A stretch of DNA of 64,000 nucleotides, taken from contig NC_037674.1 of the NCBI RefSeq assembly GCF_003255815.1, forward strand, positions 24,378,324 to 24,442,323, written 5' to 3'. The position numbers and the translations under genes were made by a program. Positions 23,094 to 34,125 of this stretch are shown here, piece after piece. The stretch's first letter is position 1, and each line of letters begins with the position of its first letter. The notes under the pieces were generated by a model, which saw only the letters and a list, made by a program, of their open reading frames with translations, did no database searches and had not been told where the DNA came from. This DNA comes from Theropithecus gelada. Lineage: Eukaryota; Chordata; Mammalia; Primates; Cercopithecidae.

Positions 23094-23445
23094 TGTTCAA
23101 AGAGAAACTTTAGACAAGTTCAATTTAAGAATTTAATTAAGCAAAAAATGATTTGCCAATTGAGCAGGTCCCTAGAACCAGAATAGGCTCAGGGAGACTC
23201 TGGGGCTGATACATGATCCAATCATATTTATAGAAAGTGAGGTACAGAAAATGGAAGTGGGGTACAGAAACAGTTTGATTGGTTATAGCTTGGTACTTGT
23301 CTTATTTGAATATGGTTTGAACAGTTGGCCACCTATGATTGGCTGAAACTACATGATTAGTACAAGAGTAAGTTACAGTCTGTGTTTACACATCCTGTTA
23401 GGTGACAGTTTACTATATGTGTAAGGAGGCAGCTTTAACTTAACA
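23094..23445 (-). mobile_element. 3' LTR of a decayed class-I-like ERV
   Basis: Read on the minus strand the 352-bp unit starts TGTTAAG and ends TTGAACA, giving TG...CA termini. It is preceded by a short purine tract AAAAGGG that looks like a polypurine primer. CCAATCA-type boxes occur inside. I cannot name the family. Confidence 0.65.
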
Positions 23446-24517
23446 ATTCACCCTTTTGGTCACCATCTCAGTATAGAGGGTGACCAAAACTTTAGGCATT
23501 AATGTCAAGGGTTAGAGCAGAGAGGACTTCCTTATTAGAATCTCCTGTTTTCAGGAGAAAAAAAAAAAAACACTGATCTGTTTTGGGATCGATCTGCTTC
23601 CATAATGTTTCACTTTGATTATGCAGCATTTAGCATGAGTGACCCCATGTTGGTTTGGTTTGGTGTGCTGGGGCCTACTGCAGGAGCTCTGTCTAGAGCA
23701 ATGGCTTCCTATAATTTTGAATAATAATCCCACCCTTTTGCTCAAGTTCTTACCTAAGTGAGTGTAGCCAAGATTTAGGGTTTAGCACTTCCAGTTGCCA
23801 TCATTTTGGATTTCTAGTCACAGCACGTCATTCATAGGTGACAGTGTCTTCATGACCACTCATTTCTTTGAGTTTTTGTCATTCCAATAAAAGGGAGATC
23901 ATTTGACTTTCTACAGATGGCTATATGCAAGCATTTAAAATTTTGGAGAAAATACAGTGCACCAGGGATACTACTCTTACAATTATCAGAAGGATGATAC
24001 CAAGAGTTGGGAGTATGCTCCCTAGCCAGGGTCCTTATGAACTAAGCCAACTAAAATCAAATAGATCTAGGAATAAGCCTGATAAAGAATCTTGTTTTAA
24101 CCAACCAGCCCATTTGTTAATCCCCTGCAAGTGAGTCTTTATAAAACCTGATGTATTCATACAACAAGAAGTGTCAGTAACTGCACAGATCCTTCCCTGT
24201 TCAGTCGAAAATAATCTAGAATAATTCAGTCATCTAGCACAACTTTAGCAAGAGAATTTTTAAATTCTGTTGTGCAACCATAGCCTTTGCAGTAAAATCT
24301 TCTATAAAGTCTGTTACAAAGCACACATTTCTAATCATTGTCTGATTTATATTTACCCCATGCCACAGAAAAGAAGACCTAACAATGACGCCCATCCAGA
24401 AAGGTGAAGTCCTCCCGGCAATGTTCTCTTTAACCTATGATATATGTTAAGAAGAGTGGACCAAGGTTCTGTTTTTAACTGGTGGTGGAGCAACAAAGGT
24501 ACCGTTAAAATTCCTAG

Positions 24518-24841
24518 TCCAGCTGACCACAGTGGCTCATGCTTGTAATCCCAGCACTTTGGGAGGCCAAGGCGTGAGGACTGCTTGAGCCAAGTAGTTC
24601 AAGATCAACCTGGGCAACATAGTGAGATCTCAATTCTACAAAAAAACAAATAAATGAAAAATATTTTAAAAAATAGCCAGGCGTACTTATGCGTGCCTAT
24701 AGTCCCAGCTACTCAGGAGGCTGAAGTGGGAGGATTGCTTGAGCCTGGGAGGTCAAGGCTGCAGTGAGCTATGATTGCACCACTCCACTACAGCCTGGAT
24801 GACAGAGTGAGACCCCGTCTCAAAAAAAAAAAAAAAAAAAA
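24518..24841 (+). mobile_element. Alu in the ERV
   Basis: A full-length sense Alu with an extended middle A-rich spacer. It is flanked by AAAATTCCTAG on the left and AAAATTCCCTAG after the poly(A) on the right. Confidence 0.92.
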
Positions 24842-24886
24842 AATTCCCTAGCACACATTGGCCCCTCCTCTTCTATTTCTTAAGGC

Positions 24887-25235
24887 AGGGGTTCCCAACC
24901 GCTGTACCATGAACTTGTACCAGCTAAGGACCTGTTAGAAACTGGGTCACACAGCAGGAAGTGAGTAGTGGGTGAGCAAGCATTACCACCTGAGCTCCGC
25001 CTCCTATCAGGTCAGTGGCAGCATTAGATTCTTATAGGAATGAGAACTGCACTGTGAACTGTGCATGTGAAGGATCTAGGTTGCACACTCCTTATGAGAA
25101 CTGAATGCCCAGTAATCTGGGGTGGAACAGTTTCATTCCAAAACCATCACCCCTACCACCCAACACCCCCAGTCCATGGAAAAATTGTCTTCCACGAAAC
25201 CAGTCCCTGGTGCCAAAAAGGTTGGGGACTACTGC
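24887..25235 (+). mobile_element. MER1-type hAT-Charlie element, copy 1
   Basis: It starts CAGGGGTTCCCAACC and ends GGTTGGGGACTACTG, imperfect inverted ends typical of MER1. Inside are CACACAGCAGGAAGTGAG, AGCATTACCACCTGAGC and TGGAAAAATTGTCTTCCAC. The flanking 8-mers are TCTTAAGG / CATTAAAG, a decayed duplication at best. Confidence 0.9.
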
Positions 25236-25482
25236 ATTAAAGCATAAGGTTTCCCCTGTGTAAAGTTAGCCATAAAATCCTCCACACATAAAAGTATACC
25301 CTATGGGTACACCCAAAGCACCTTTTCCAGTTCTATTGTTCATAGAGGCATAAGCAAGAAGATGTAAGCGTCACATGATGGCAGGGCCTTGATCCATGAT
25401 CTTGAGAAAGTTCTTCATGTCTAGGATTCTGTGTGCTTCTGGGGAGAAAATTCCCAGTTAGCTTTACCTTAAGGTATACAGT

Positions 25483-26345
25483 AGCAGTCCCAACCTTTTT
25501 GGCACCAGGTACTGGTTTTGTGGAAGACAATTTTTCCATGAACCTGGGGGTGGGGGATGGTATTGGGATGATTCAAGCGCATTACATTTATTGTGTACTT
25601 TGTTTCTGTTATTATTACAGTGTAATGTATAATGAAATAATTATACAACTCACCATAACATAGAATCAGTGGGAGCCTTGAGCTTGTTTCCCTGCAACTA
25701 AACCAGGGGTCCCCAACCCCAGGCTGTGGACTGGTACCAGTCTGTGGCCTGTTAGGAACCAGGCTGCACAGCAGGAGGTGAGCAGCAGACAAGCAAGCAT
25801 TACCACCTAAGCCCTACCTCCTGTCAGATCAGTAACAGCACCAGATTCTCCTGGGAAAGTGAACCTTATTGCCTATGAGAGGGATCTAGGTTGTTGCTCC
25901 TTATGAAAATCTAATGCCTGTTGATCCCAGGTGGAACAGTTTCGTCTCAAAGCCATCCTCCTCCTCCTCTCCTCCCCCGTTCATGGAAAAATTGTCTTCC
26001 ATGAAACCAGTCCCTGATGCCCAAAAGGTTGGGGACCATTGAACTAGACAGTCCCATCTGGGGGTGATGGGAGATAGTAACAGATCATCAGGCATTAGAT
26101 TCTCATAAGGAGTGTGCAGCCTAGATCCCTCGTGTGCACAGTTCACAATAGGGTTCACACTCCTGTGAGAACCTAATGCTGCTGCTGATCTGACAGGAGG
26201 TGGAGCTCAAGCGGTAATGCCAGAGATGGGGAGCGGCTATAAATATAGATGAAGCTTCACTTGCTTGCCCACTGCTCACCTCCTGCTGTACAGCCTGGTT
26301 CCTAACAGGCCATGGACCAGTACCTGTTAGGGGGACTCCTGGTAT
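25483..26345 (-). mobile_element. MER1A/Charlie3-like element, copy 2, split by copy 3
   Basis: The parts 25483-25702 and 26041-26345 form one inverted element: CCAACCTTTTTGGCACCAG at the left, GGAGCGGCTATAAATA and CCTAACAGGCCATGG at the right. The part specific to the longer MER1A form (AAGCGCATTACATTTATTGTG) is present only here. A MER1B-like copy sits between the halves. Confidence 0.88.
25703..26040 (+). mobile_element. MER1B-like element, copy 3, nested
   Basis: It starts CAGGGGTCCCCAACC and ends GGTTGGGGACCATTG. It is flanked by 8-mers AACTAAAC (left) and AACTAGAC (right), the expected hAT duplication with one change. It interrupts the inverted MER1A. Confidence 0.92.
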
Positions 26346-27097
26346 GCAGTCCTAAGAGTCTGGAAGGATGGTTTAGAGTTATGAGGCTATGGATTCAAGG
26401 TTTGCGTTCCCAAAGTTTTGCTGCAGTGTGGGTGGCAAGGGCAGTCTTTCTCTTCACTTCCAGAAGACCCAATATCTCGGTTCTATATCATCAATGGTTT
26501 AATTATCCTGAGTCAATGAGTCATTAAAATTTCCTTTGCCTGACTAAAATACACTTTGGCATAATGCATTAAAGCCTTACAGCAATTAGTTATATCAGAG
26601 TATAGGAGTGGAAGAGATATAATGTTCTACTATTAGGGGGATAGGCCTTCCAGTGACTGTTTCAAAAGGGCTCAACTTATGTTTTCCTCTGGAAGTGGAT
26701 CTGATTGCCCTCAATCTTCAATACTTTGGACCAAGGCAATCCAGTCGATTCATTTAGCTTTGCCTAATGTTATAATACCTTATATAACTGTTCTACAACC
26801 TGTCCAGTGAAACAGGTACCTCCATCACTGGAGATTTCTTCAGAATTCCCCATGAGGGAAACACATTTTAAAATAACCTTTTAGCTACTGTTACAGCGTT
26901 GGTCTTTTTGCATGGGAAAGCTTCTATGTAATCAGAAAACGTGTGTAGAAAATGGCAATTGAATGAAATGCCCCCATAAATGTTCAAATGGCTCATCATG
27001 TAGCAGAAATGTACCTGAAATTTTGATATTTTCCCTTAATTACAAATTTGACAAACTAAACATTGATCATAAGCCATTTTAGCAATTTAAAATAGTC

Positions 27098-27098
27098 A

Positions 27099-27134
<36 letters not shown>
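27098..27134. repeat. (AC)n microsatellite
   Basis: About 17 uninterrupted AC units, probably polymorphic between individuals. Confidence 0.98.
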
Positions 27135-27135
<1 letters not shown>

Positions 27136-28000
27136 ATTTGAATCATTTTATCTCTTTCCTAATGAGTCATAGGGTATACAGCTCTTAATAATGGAAGCTA
27201 TAAGGACTCAGGAAGGGCCAGGCAGCCATCCAGGCTCTCCATGAGTTCACACTTAACATTGGATTTTTATCATTCTTAAATAGCAATTTTGTTGCACAGC
27301 ACTGTTTGTTGAATCTGTTATAGGTAATTTGCCTTGGGCCATGGAGTTCATTTAAGTTGAATTTCTTAAGAATTTCAGTTCTGGCTCATTTTGCATAACA
27401 TTTGGCAACATTTTTTCTTGATATTCAATCAATTCTTGTCCTGCTTGGGTTAGCAGTTTTATGAATCAGTCAGTTTCTTCATGAGGGTTCTAGGAATTCT
27501 TACCCAATCCAAATGATATGATCCTAAAGTTATCAGAACCCTGTATTCAAGAATGCTTCTCAGGGTCCTTTCTATCCTTTCCACGAGCCTCCTTGAAGGC
27601 GCAATACTCTAGGATTTTACTTGCTTATAAATAGCTTTTGGAAAATACACCAGAATTAAGCAATTAACTGGAAGCAAGACTTAAAATGGTCGTGGTTAAA
27701 GACACGATTGACAAGGAAATTTGGTTATTTCTGTGACCTATAATTATTAAACATACTAACTGTAACTATGACTGATAACATATACCAAGACACATCAGAA
27801 TTTTAGGAGTCTCATACAATTTCAGAACATATATTAATAACATATCCTTAAAAATATAACATGAAGAAGGTTAAACATCATTTCTTATTTGGCAGTAGTC
27901 AAACTTCAGAAGCTTGAAATAATGCAGGAACAATTTCTTAGCATTACTAGTGTTCCTACAGTCATGATACTGCACATTGCAATTTTAAATATTAAAGTCC

Positions 28001-29030
28001 ACTATTAACCAAAGTCAGATGAGGAACAAGATTATTTTTGGCTAGCTCTGCTAGTGTAGGATACTTCTGATAGTGATGTCATCGTCTGTTATTAAGCTTC
28101 CCTTCCTTTCTAATAGAAACTAAGTTTTATCCTCTCTTCTACTGCTGGACTTGAAGATTTGGCCAATGGACATGATTCCATTTCATTGAAGCCCACTAGA
28201 AACTGAAGTTTGTGCTGTGCTTGAAGAAGATGCTTTGTGGATATTTTCAGATGCACACCTAAGATTGTTATTCTCATTTAAAATTTTAATTTCTAATATG
28301 TGTTTATTTTTGCATGCCTTTCATTATCAAGTTGTATGTATATTGGTGGCTCAAAAGGATGTAATTTTCTTTCTAAATTTATGTAGCCCATCTTTTGTAT
28401 AATCGTATTAATTTTCAATTATTTTCTTATCTAACTACTTGAAAGTTCTACATTTTTGCATAAAATTAACAATTTTCACAATTACCATTATTACTGAAGT
28501 TTATATTAAACCATTAATAGAATTCCAACATGAGGAAATACATCCAAAATGCTTACCCATATTTGAAAGTACGTATTCATATATTAACACTAACTCTGAC
28601 TAACATACTTTGTTCTTATAATTTACATAGTTATGCTGATTAGATATAATGGTTACCCAGTGAGATCACCTGATGGGGAGGCCATACCAAGTTTAGACTT
28701 GCCAGAAGGTGAAATAGAAATTTGACAATATGACCTTCCAAAAGCCAAAGCTGAAGGTGAAACTAAAAAGCAAACTTTGGCCAAATACTGAGGCCAGGAC
28801 ACAGCTGAACTGGAGTATATATCTCTCATTATTTGCAGGAGAGTAACATGATCTTATGGCAAGAGGGTGGTTAGGGTGACAGAACAGACCATGGAATCAA
28901 ACCTGAGTAAAGATAGTATGAATCAAAATTACTAGAGATAGTATCTTTATGTTTTCAGCATATAAGATGAATCCACCAAAATTCCTATAAACTAGTGGCA
29001 AACTGATAAGAAAAAAGATTCCATTGATAG
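28001..29030. other. Intergenic sequence, no recognised feature
   Basis: AT-rich sequence without a gene or a nameable repeat. It may include further eroded ERV text at its left end. Confidence 0.4.
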
Positions 29031-29032
29031 TA

Positions 29033-29180
29033 TAAGTGTTATGATGGAAAGAGCACTACTAGACTAAGACTTGGTAACGTGGGTTTAAATTTTATCTATA
29101 CCCATTTCAGGCCATGTGCCCTCAAAAGTCAGTTATGCTTCTCTGGGCCTCAGTTTCCTCATCTGCACAATGCACGGGGT
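29033..29180 (+). mobile_element. MIR
   Basis: GGAAAGAGCACTACTAGACT at the left and GGGCCTCAGTTTCCTCATCTG at the right are the standard MIR core and 3' phrases, in order. Confidence 0.8.
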
Positions 29181-29234
29181 TGTTCAGGGGTTCAAGTTGA
29201 GGAAACAAATGTGAGAACACATTGCAAGCCCTAG

Positions 29235-29330
29235 AGAAGTGGCTCTCAATCTGTGGCACTTTTAAAGCTAGAATGCTCAGTCCCTTCTTAGACCGATGAA
29301 GTCAGAATCTCTGGAGCAGATAATCTCCCA
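29235..29330. mobile_element. MER5-like fragment
   Basis: GTGGCTCTCAATCTGTGGCA and GTCAGAATCTCTGGAG resemble one side of MER5A. Short and diverged. Confidence 0.45.
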
Positions 29331-29354
29331 ATCAGCCATAGTCAGCCATAACAT

Positions 29355-30150
29355 TTTAAGTCAGATCATGTCACTCCTCTCTTCCAAGGAGCTCCAATGG
29401 AGCTTCCTATCTCAGAGTAAAAGCCCAAGTCCTTAGAGTGGCCATTGAAGTCCCTGTGATCAAGCCCCTACCATGCCCCTGACCTTAATTCCTATTCCTC
29501 ACTCACTTGCTGTTCACTTGCTCACTCTTTGCTGTTCCCTTGTCATTCTAACCACACTCTCATCTTGAGATCCCTTGGCCTTGCTGCTTCCACTGGCAGG
29601 AACTCTCTTCCCCCAGTTAACCCACATGGCTCAAGCTCTCACTTTAGGCCTTTTCTTAAATGTGACCTTGGAGTGAGGTCTTTCCTGACCACCTTCTTTA
29701 AAGCAGCGTGCAATACAGAGTGATATAATGGACTATGGAGACTCAGAAGGAGGAAGGTGGAAGAGGGGATGAGGGATTTAAAAAACTACATATTGGGTAA
29801 ATTATACGCTACTTGGGTGATGTGTGCACTAAAATCTCAGGCTCCATCACTCTATAATTCATCTATGTAACCAAAAACTACTTGTACCCCCCAAAGCTAT
29901 TGAAATTTTTTTAAAAGAACAAAGAAAAAAAAACAGCATGCAAACACACACACTCCCTCTCCTTTCCATAGCACTTAACATCATCTAAAATGTTGTATAT
30001 TTGTCTTTTTGTTTATTGACTGTCATTTTCATCTCAAATATAAGCTCCAGGAAGGCAGGGATTTTGTTTGTTTGTTTTGCCCCGTGCTTGGTGTTTCCAG
30101 TGCTTGGAACGCTGCCTAGCACATAGCAAGCCCTCAGAACACATTTATTA
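29355..30150 (+). mobile_element. L2 3' end, split by an L1
   Basis: The left part 29355-29712 (CTCCAATGGAGCTTCC, CTGTTCCCTTGTCATTC, CAGGAACTCTCTTCCCCCAG, TTTCCTGACCACC) and right part 29933-30150 (AAGCTCCAGGAAGGCAGGGA, TGCCTAGCACATAG) are consecutive pieces of one L2 3' end. The intervening 220 bp is L1. Confidence 0.82.
29713..29932 (+). mobile_element. L1 3' end inserted in L2
   Basis: GGGAGGATGAGGG-like purine text, TGGGTGATGTGTGCACTAAAATCTCA and CATGTAACCAAAAACTACTTGTAC phrases belong to an older L1 3' UTR. It ends in an A-rich tail. Flanks AAAGCAGCGTGCAA and AAAACAGCATGCAA look like a 14-bp duplication with two later changes. Confidence 0.82.
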
Positions 30151-30855
30151 TTGCTATTCCAAACGGAAGCTCTGAGCATTCACCTTAATCTACCAACTTC
30201 ATTGATGGGTCACTGCCTATCCCAAATGTATTCTGTGCTTTCCCATCTCCCTGACTTTGTTCATACATTTTTTTTTTCTAATTAGTGTGTCCTTTTTATA
30301 TTGAAAATCATTTCCTCCATTTCCTGGATGAAATAGATCCTCCTCAGAATTCCTCTAGCTTGTTGTGCCATATCCTGTCTGAAATTAGTGTACTGTGTAT
30401 AATTATTTATGTAATTATTTCCTTTCTAAGAGTGTACACTACTTGAGAAATTACTCACCAGTGTTTTTTGAATGAACAAATGAGCTTGCCTTTAGAGCTG
30501 AGTCAGACATATTTACCAGAAAAAGGAAGACAGGTAATTAAATGGTGGGTTTAAATGGAAAACTCCCTAGCTCCTTTGAGAATATTAGAGGCATGTAAGT
30601 AAAATGAAAACAGAAGATGATAACATCAAAAAATGATTTTTGGATGGTAAGATCAACTACATAATTAGATGTCTTGTGAACAATCTAGTTTAGGTAATAG
30701 TGAGTTGAAAAAGAATGAATAAATGCATAAATGGACGTGGCGAACCAGACAAAAATTGGACATGACATTCATTTTTAAGGCAGTGAGGTCTTCAGACCTT
30801 TCCAGCTAAAAACAGGAAATAACTTCCCAGATTTATTATGATGTCCTTGAGATTG

Positions 30856-31169
30856 TTTTCTTTTTTATTTTTGAGACAGAGTCTCATTCTGTCACCCAGG
30901 CTGGAGTGCAATGGCACAATCTTAGCTCGAGACTGTGAGCCAAGATTGGCTCACTGCAACCTCCTAGGCCCGAGTGATTCTCCTGCCTCTGCTTCCCAGT
31001 AACTGTAACTACAGGCTCATGCCACCACACTGGGCTAAATTTTGTATTTTGGTAAAGACAGGGTTTTGTAATGTTGCCCAGGTGGTCTCAAAGTCCTGAG
31101 TGCAAGTGATCTGCCAGCCTCGGCCCCTCAAAGTGCTGGGATTATAGGCATGAGCCACTGTGCCTGGCC
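30856..31169 (-). mobile_element. Alu, inverted, with a small internal duplication
   Basis: A complete inverted Alu ending CTGTGCCTGGCC. Near 30922-30955 the text TTAGCTCGAGAC...GGCTCACTGC shows the GCTC segment twice, adding about 25 bp. Confidence 0.88.
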
Positions 31170-31310
31170 TATTAGATTATTTTCATGAACTATTTCAAAT
31201 CTCAGTCTTTCTCTAGAGGATGCTGTCTTATGATAGTGAAAACTATAAATCATTTAGAAGTACTGTACAATCTGAAATTGAAAAATCTCCTTCAAAACTC
31301 AATGTTTTCT

Positions 31311-31450
31311 GGCCAGGCATGGTGGCTCATGTCTGTAATCCTAGCACTTTGGGTGGACTAGGCTGGCAAATCACTTGAGGCCAGGAGTTCTAGACCACCC
31401 TGGCCAACATGGTGAAACCTCGTCTCTATTTTTAACATTTAAAAAAAAAA
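31311..31450 (+). mobile_element. Left-arm-only Alu
   Basis: The head GGCCAGGCATGGTGGCTCA runs to CGTCTCTA and then a 3' A-tail, without a right arm. Flanks AAAACTCAATGT on both sides (31294-31305, 31451-31462) show that it inserted in this short form. Confidence 0.87.
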
Positions 31451-32007
31451 AAAACTCAATGTATTTTTACTGTGTCTTTAGAAACCTTTGCAAACAAGCT
31501 ATCTAGATTTTTCATGTCAGTGACTCATATCCACAGCTCCCCAAACCTAACATTCTTTCTGGAATGTCCTTTCTAAACCAGTAGGCGCTTCCTTCATCAG
31601 CAGGCCCTGATTCTTAGAATCAAAATGTATAAAGCTCAACCTGTGAATGTGTAATTCTTGTTAACCGTGATGTGTCATCAAGTTTCCTTCAGGCTTCCAA
31701 TGATAAGCAAGATATTGCCAGTTTCCGAGGGAAAATAACAAGTGCTAAATAACTAAAACTAGCAGAGATACCATCTCTGAAAACATTCCTGCTTCAAAGA
31801 ACACTATGACAGGAAGCATGCATTATAGATGACAGAATTTGTTTTTTTTTTTTTCCTAAAGAATGAGTTTTAAATGTTTTTGCATAAATAGCATCAGAGC
31901 AATAACAACACAATAAAAAGAAAGAAAATCTACCAACTTAACTTTCTAACATAAGAAACATATTTCTTAGTTTCTGTTCATCTATGTGCGTGTGACATGA
32001 TTTTTAA

Positions 32008-32190
32008 TCTATGTGACCTGGAGGTTCTCAGGCCTATTGTGCAATGGAGTGTCTGCCCATTCTCTAGAAATGGGGAGGAAGAAATCACTGCCTCCTTCTC
32101 TGGGGCCTGTATAAATGAGGTGTGGAAGCTTAGGAGGAGCCTAAAATAGTCAAGGGGAATGTGAGAGATGAGGCCCAGAACTAACCTGAC
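32008..32190 (+). mobile_element. LTR-like segment A (inverted mate at 33.95-34.11 kb)
   Basis: Read forward, TGTGACCTGGAGGTTCTCAGG through GGGAATGTGAGAGATGAGG is about 85% alike by eye to the reverse complement of 33955-34110. It lacks the rest of that LTR. TATAAAA occurs further right, near 32560, in unassigned sequence. Confidence 0.6.
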
Positions 32191-32874
32191 GGTATGTATC
32201 ACTTGGCTTAATGCATGATGTGGGAGCTCCAGAGATCCAACACTGACTCCAAGACAGAACAGGGTATACCCACGAGAATATCATTTCCATCCATTTAAAG
32301 GATAGCTGGAATCTTCATGTTGACAAATATATCAACTAAATCCTCCCTTACCAAATTATCTAGGCCCTGTGTTATCTGGGTCCTGGGGGTAGTAGGTAGT
32401 ATAAGATAAATATTGAGGGAAATAAGAAATTGTTTATAAAAATATAAAACCCTAAAATTGTTTTGGAGATACAGAGAAGGGCACCAATACTATCGTGTGG
32501 AGCTGTAATCTTAAAAGACCCATCGATACCAAAGTCAACCAGAAACTATACTTACTTATAAAACCCCAGCCTCTTCTCCAGTCCATCCTTAATCAGAGTT
32601 GGCAGAGCTCTCAAGGAAGACAACTGTTGCAATCCTGGTCTTGTTGCTTCTGGCTGACCTGCCCTGCTTCCTCACATTGACTTGTAACAGGCAGGCCATT
32701 CACTCGCCAGCTGACCATGGGGTCTCTAGATTTCCAGCTGTGCCAAACTCTAACAAGTTATAATTCACAGTCTTTGAACTGGTCAAGGACTCTAAAAGAA
32801 GTAATAGGAACTACAGCCCCTGGCCATCGAGAACAATGAATGATAAGAGGCTGTTCACAATGACCTCTTACCAA

Positions 32875-33005
32875 GTAGGAATAATAGCTTACACTGATTG
32901 TTCCAGAAACAGTGCTGAGCCCTTTACAGAAAACATTTCATTCAACCTTCACAAGCACCCTTGAGGTCAAAAAGCTATTGTCCTTTTTTCTCCAGGAGAA
33001 ACTGA
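32875..33005 (-). mobile_element. MIR, inverted
   Basis: GTGCTGAGCCCTTTACA, ATTTCATTCAACCTTCACAA and the oligo-T plus GAGAAACTGAG end match an inverted MIR. Confidence 0.7.
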
Positions 33006-33319
33006 GAATATATATATGTTATATACCTGGTATAATTACCATGTATATATGGTAATTAGCTTACACAAAATTCCTGTATAGATAGAAGTGGCAGAGCTGG
33101 AATTTGAATACAGCAAGCAAAAGAACTTGTACATAAGGAAACAACTCCTTCCTGTTGGTGAGACTAATACAGGAGACATTTCATAGTTTAGCTTGGAGCT
33201 CACAGGCTGTTAGGTCCTGGGCAAGGCCTCCTAAACGGTTCATCTCATCATGTGTGCCCTGAGTTGTACTATTTGCTCCTCATGCCAGCCAGAAATGCCC
33301 TGGCGTAGAAAATAACCAC

Positions 33320-34110
33320 AAACCTAGTGAAGGTGAAATGGGAGAAGTTCCCTTGTCTCCCTTGTAGGGCATGCGATGGGGGTGTGGCCTGCTTCTTCAG
33401 TGTCCCCCTGCTCAAACCTCTAGGGGATCATACAGACACCCCACGGCAGTGTCTAGGGGTGAATGTTTACAGCCGAAGCCCCAGTGGGCATGTGTTACCA
33501 TGTGCTCTTTTAGTTTAGCTGTCCATAGGCAGCTTGTGTTAGTTAGCTCAGTGAGACCCCTGCCTTATGGCAAGAACAGAGGGCTTTCTGTATCCCAGGG
33601 TTCTTGCTTTGGTGTACGGGAAGAATTGGATCACATGTGGGCTTGGAGAATTAGTGCAAGGTTTTATTGAGTAGAAGTAGCTCTCAGCAAATGGGGGAGC
33701 CAAAAGGCAGATGATTTTCCCCTGGATTTGGGCCACTCGGCAGCCCCGGCTCTCCTCGAACTGCCCCAGTCAAACTCCTCCTCTTTCCTCCAGTCCATAG
33801 CCTACCCACGTGGCGTCTGTCATGTGCTCTTCCACCAGCATGCTCCCCTCCACGTCCTCTCGCAGTCCAGCGGCTTGTGTCGTCTTTGACCAATGTGCTC
33901 CTCTCGACGTCCAGCGGTTTGTGTGCCTGCCTGCTATGGTCTTGTCCTGGGCCTCATCTTTCACATTCCCTTTGACTATTTTAGAGCTCTTCCTAAGCTT
34001 CCCATCTCATTTTTACAGGCTCCAGAGCAGGGGGCAGTGGCTTCTTCCTACCCCATTTCTAGAGAATGGGCAGACACTCCATGCACAAGCCTGAGAACTT
34101 CCAGGTCACA
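33320..34110 (-). mobile_element. ERV LTR (class-I-like), with internal GC-rich repeats
   Basis: On the minus strand it begins with TGTGACCTGGAAGTTCTCAGG. Imperfect repeats around GTCCAGCGG and GACGTCC lie at 33840-33925. Then comes CTCAATAAAACCTTGCAC (polyadenylation signal near 33663), followed by U5-like text ending around 33330. Length and order fit a solo LTR. ORFs here are by-products. The family is not named. Confidence 0.6.
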
Positions 34111-34125
34111 CAGATTATAGGCACA

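Larger units (their letters stand above)
23446..28000 (-). mobile_element. Internal region of the decayed ERV (pol integrase to env side)
   Basis: On the minus strand the 26770-26960 region translates to integrase-like sequence with an E-A-F-P motif and, further on, an S-D-x-G motif where the family has its catalytic Asp. An in-frame stop lies between them. Sequence from about 25480 down to 23446 occupies the env position before the 3' LTR. The order pol, env, LTR agrees with one provirus. It is interrupted by an Alu, three MER1 copies and a CA microsatellite. No 5' LTR is seen; the right limit is uncertain. Confidence 0.6.
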
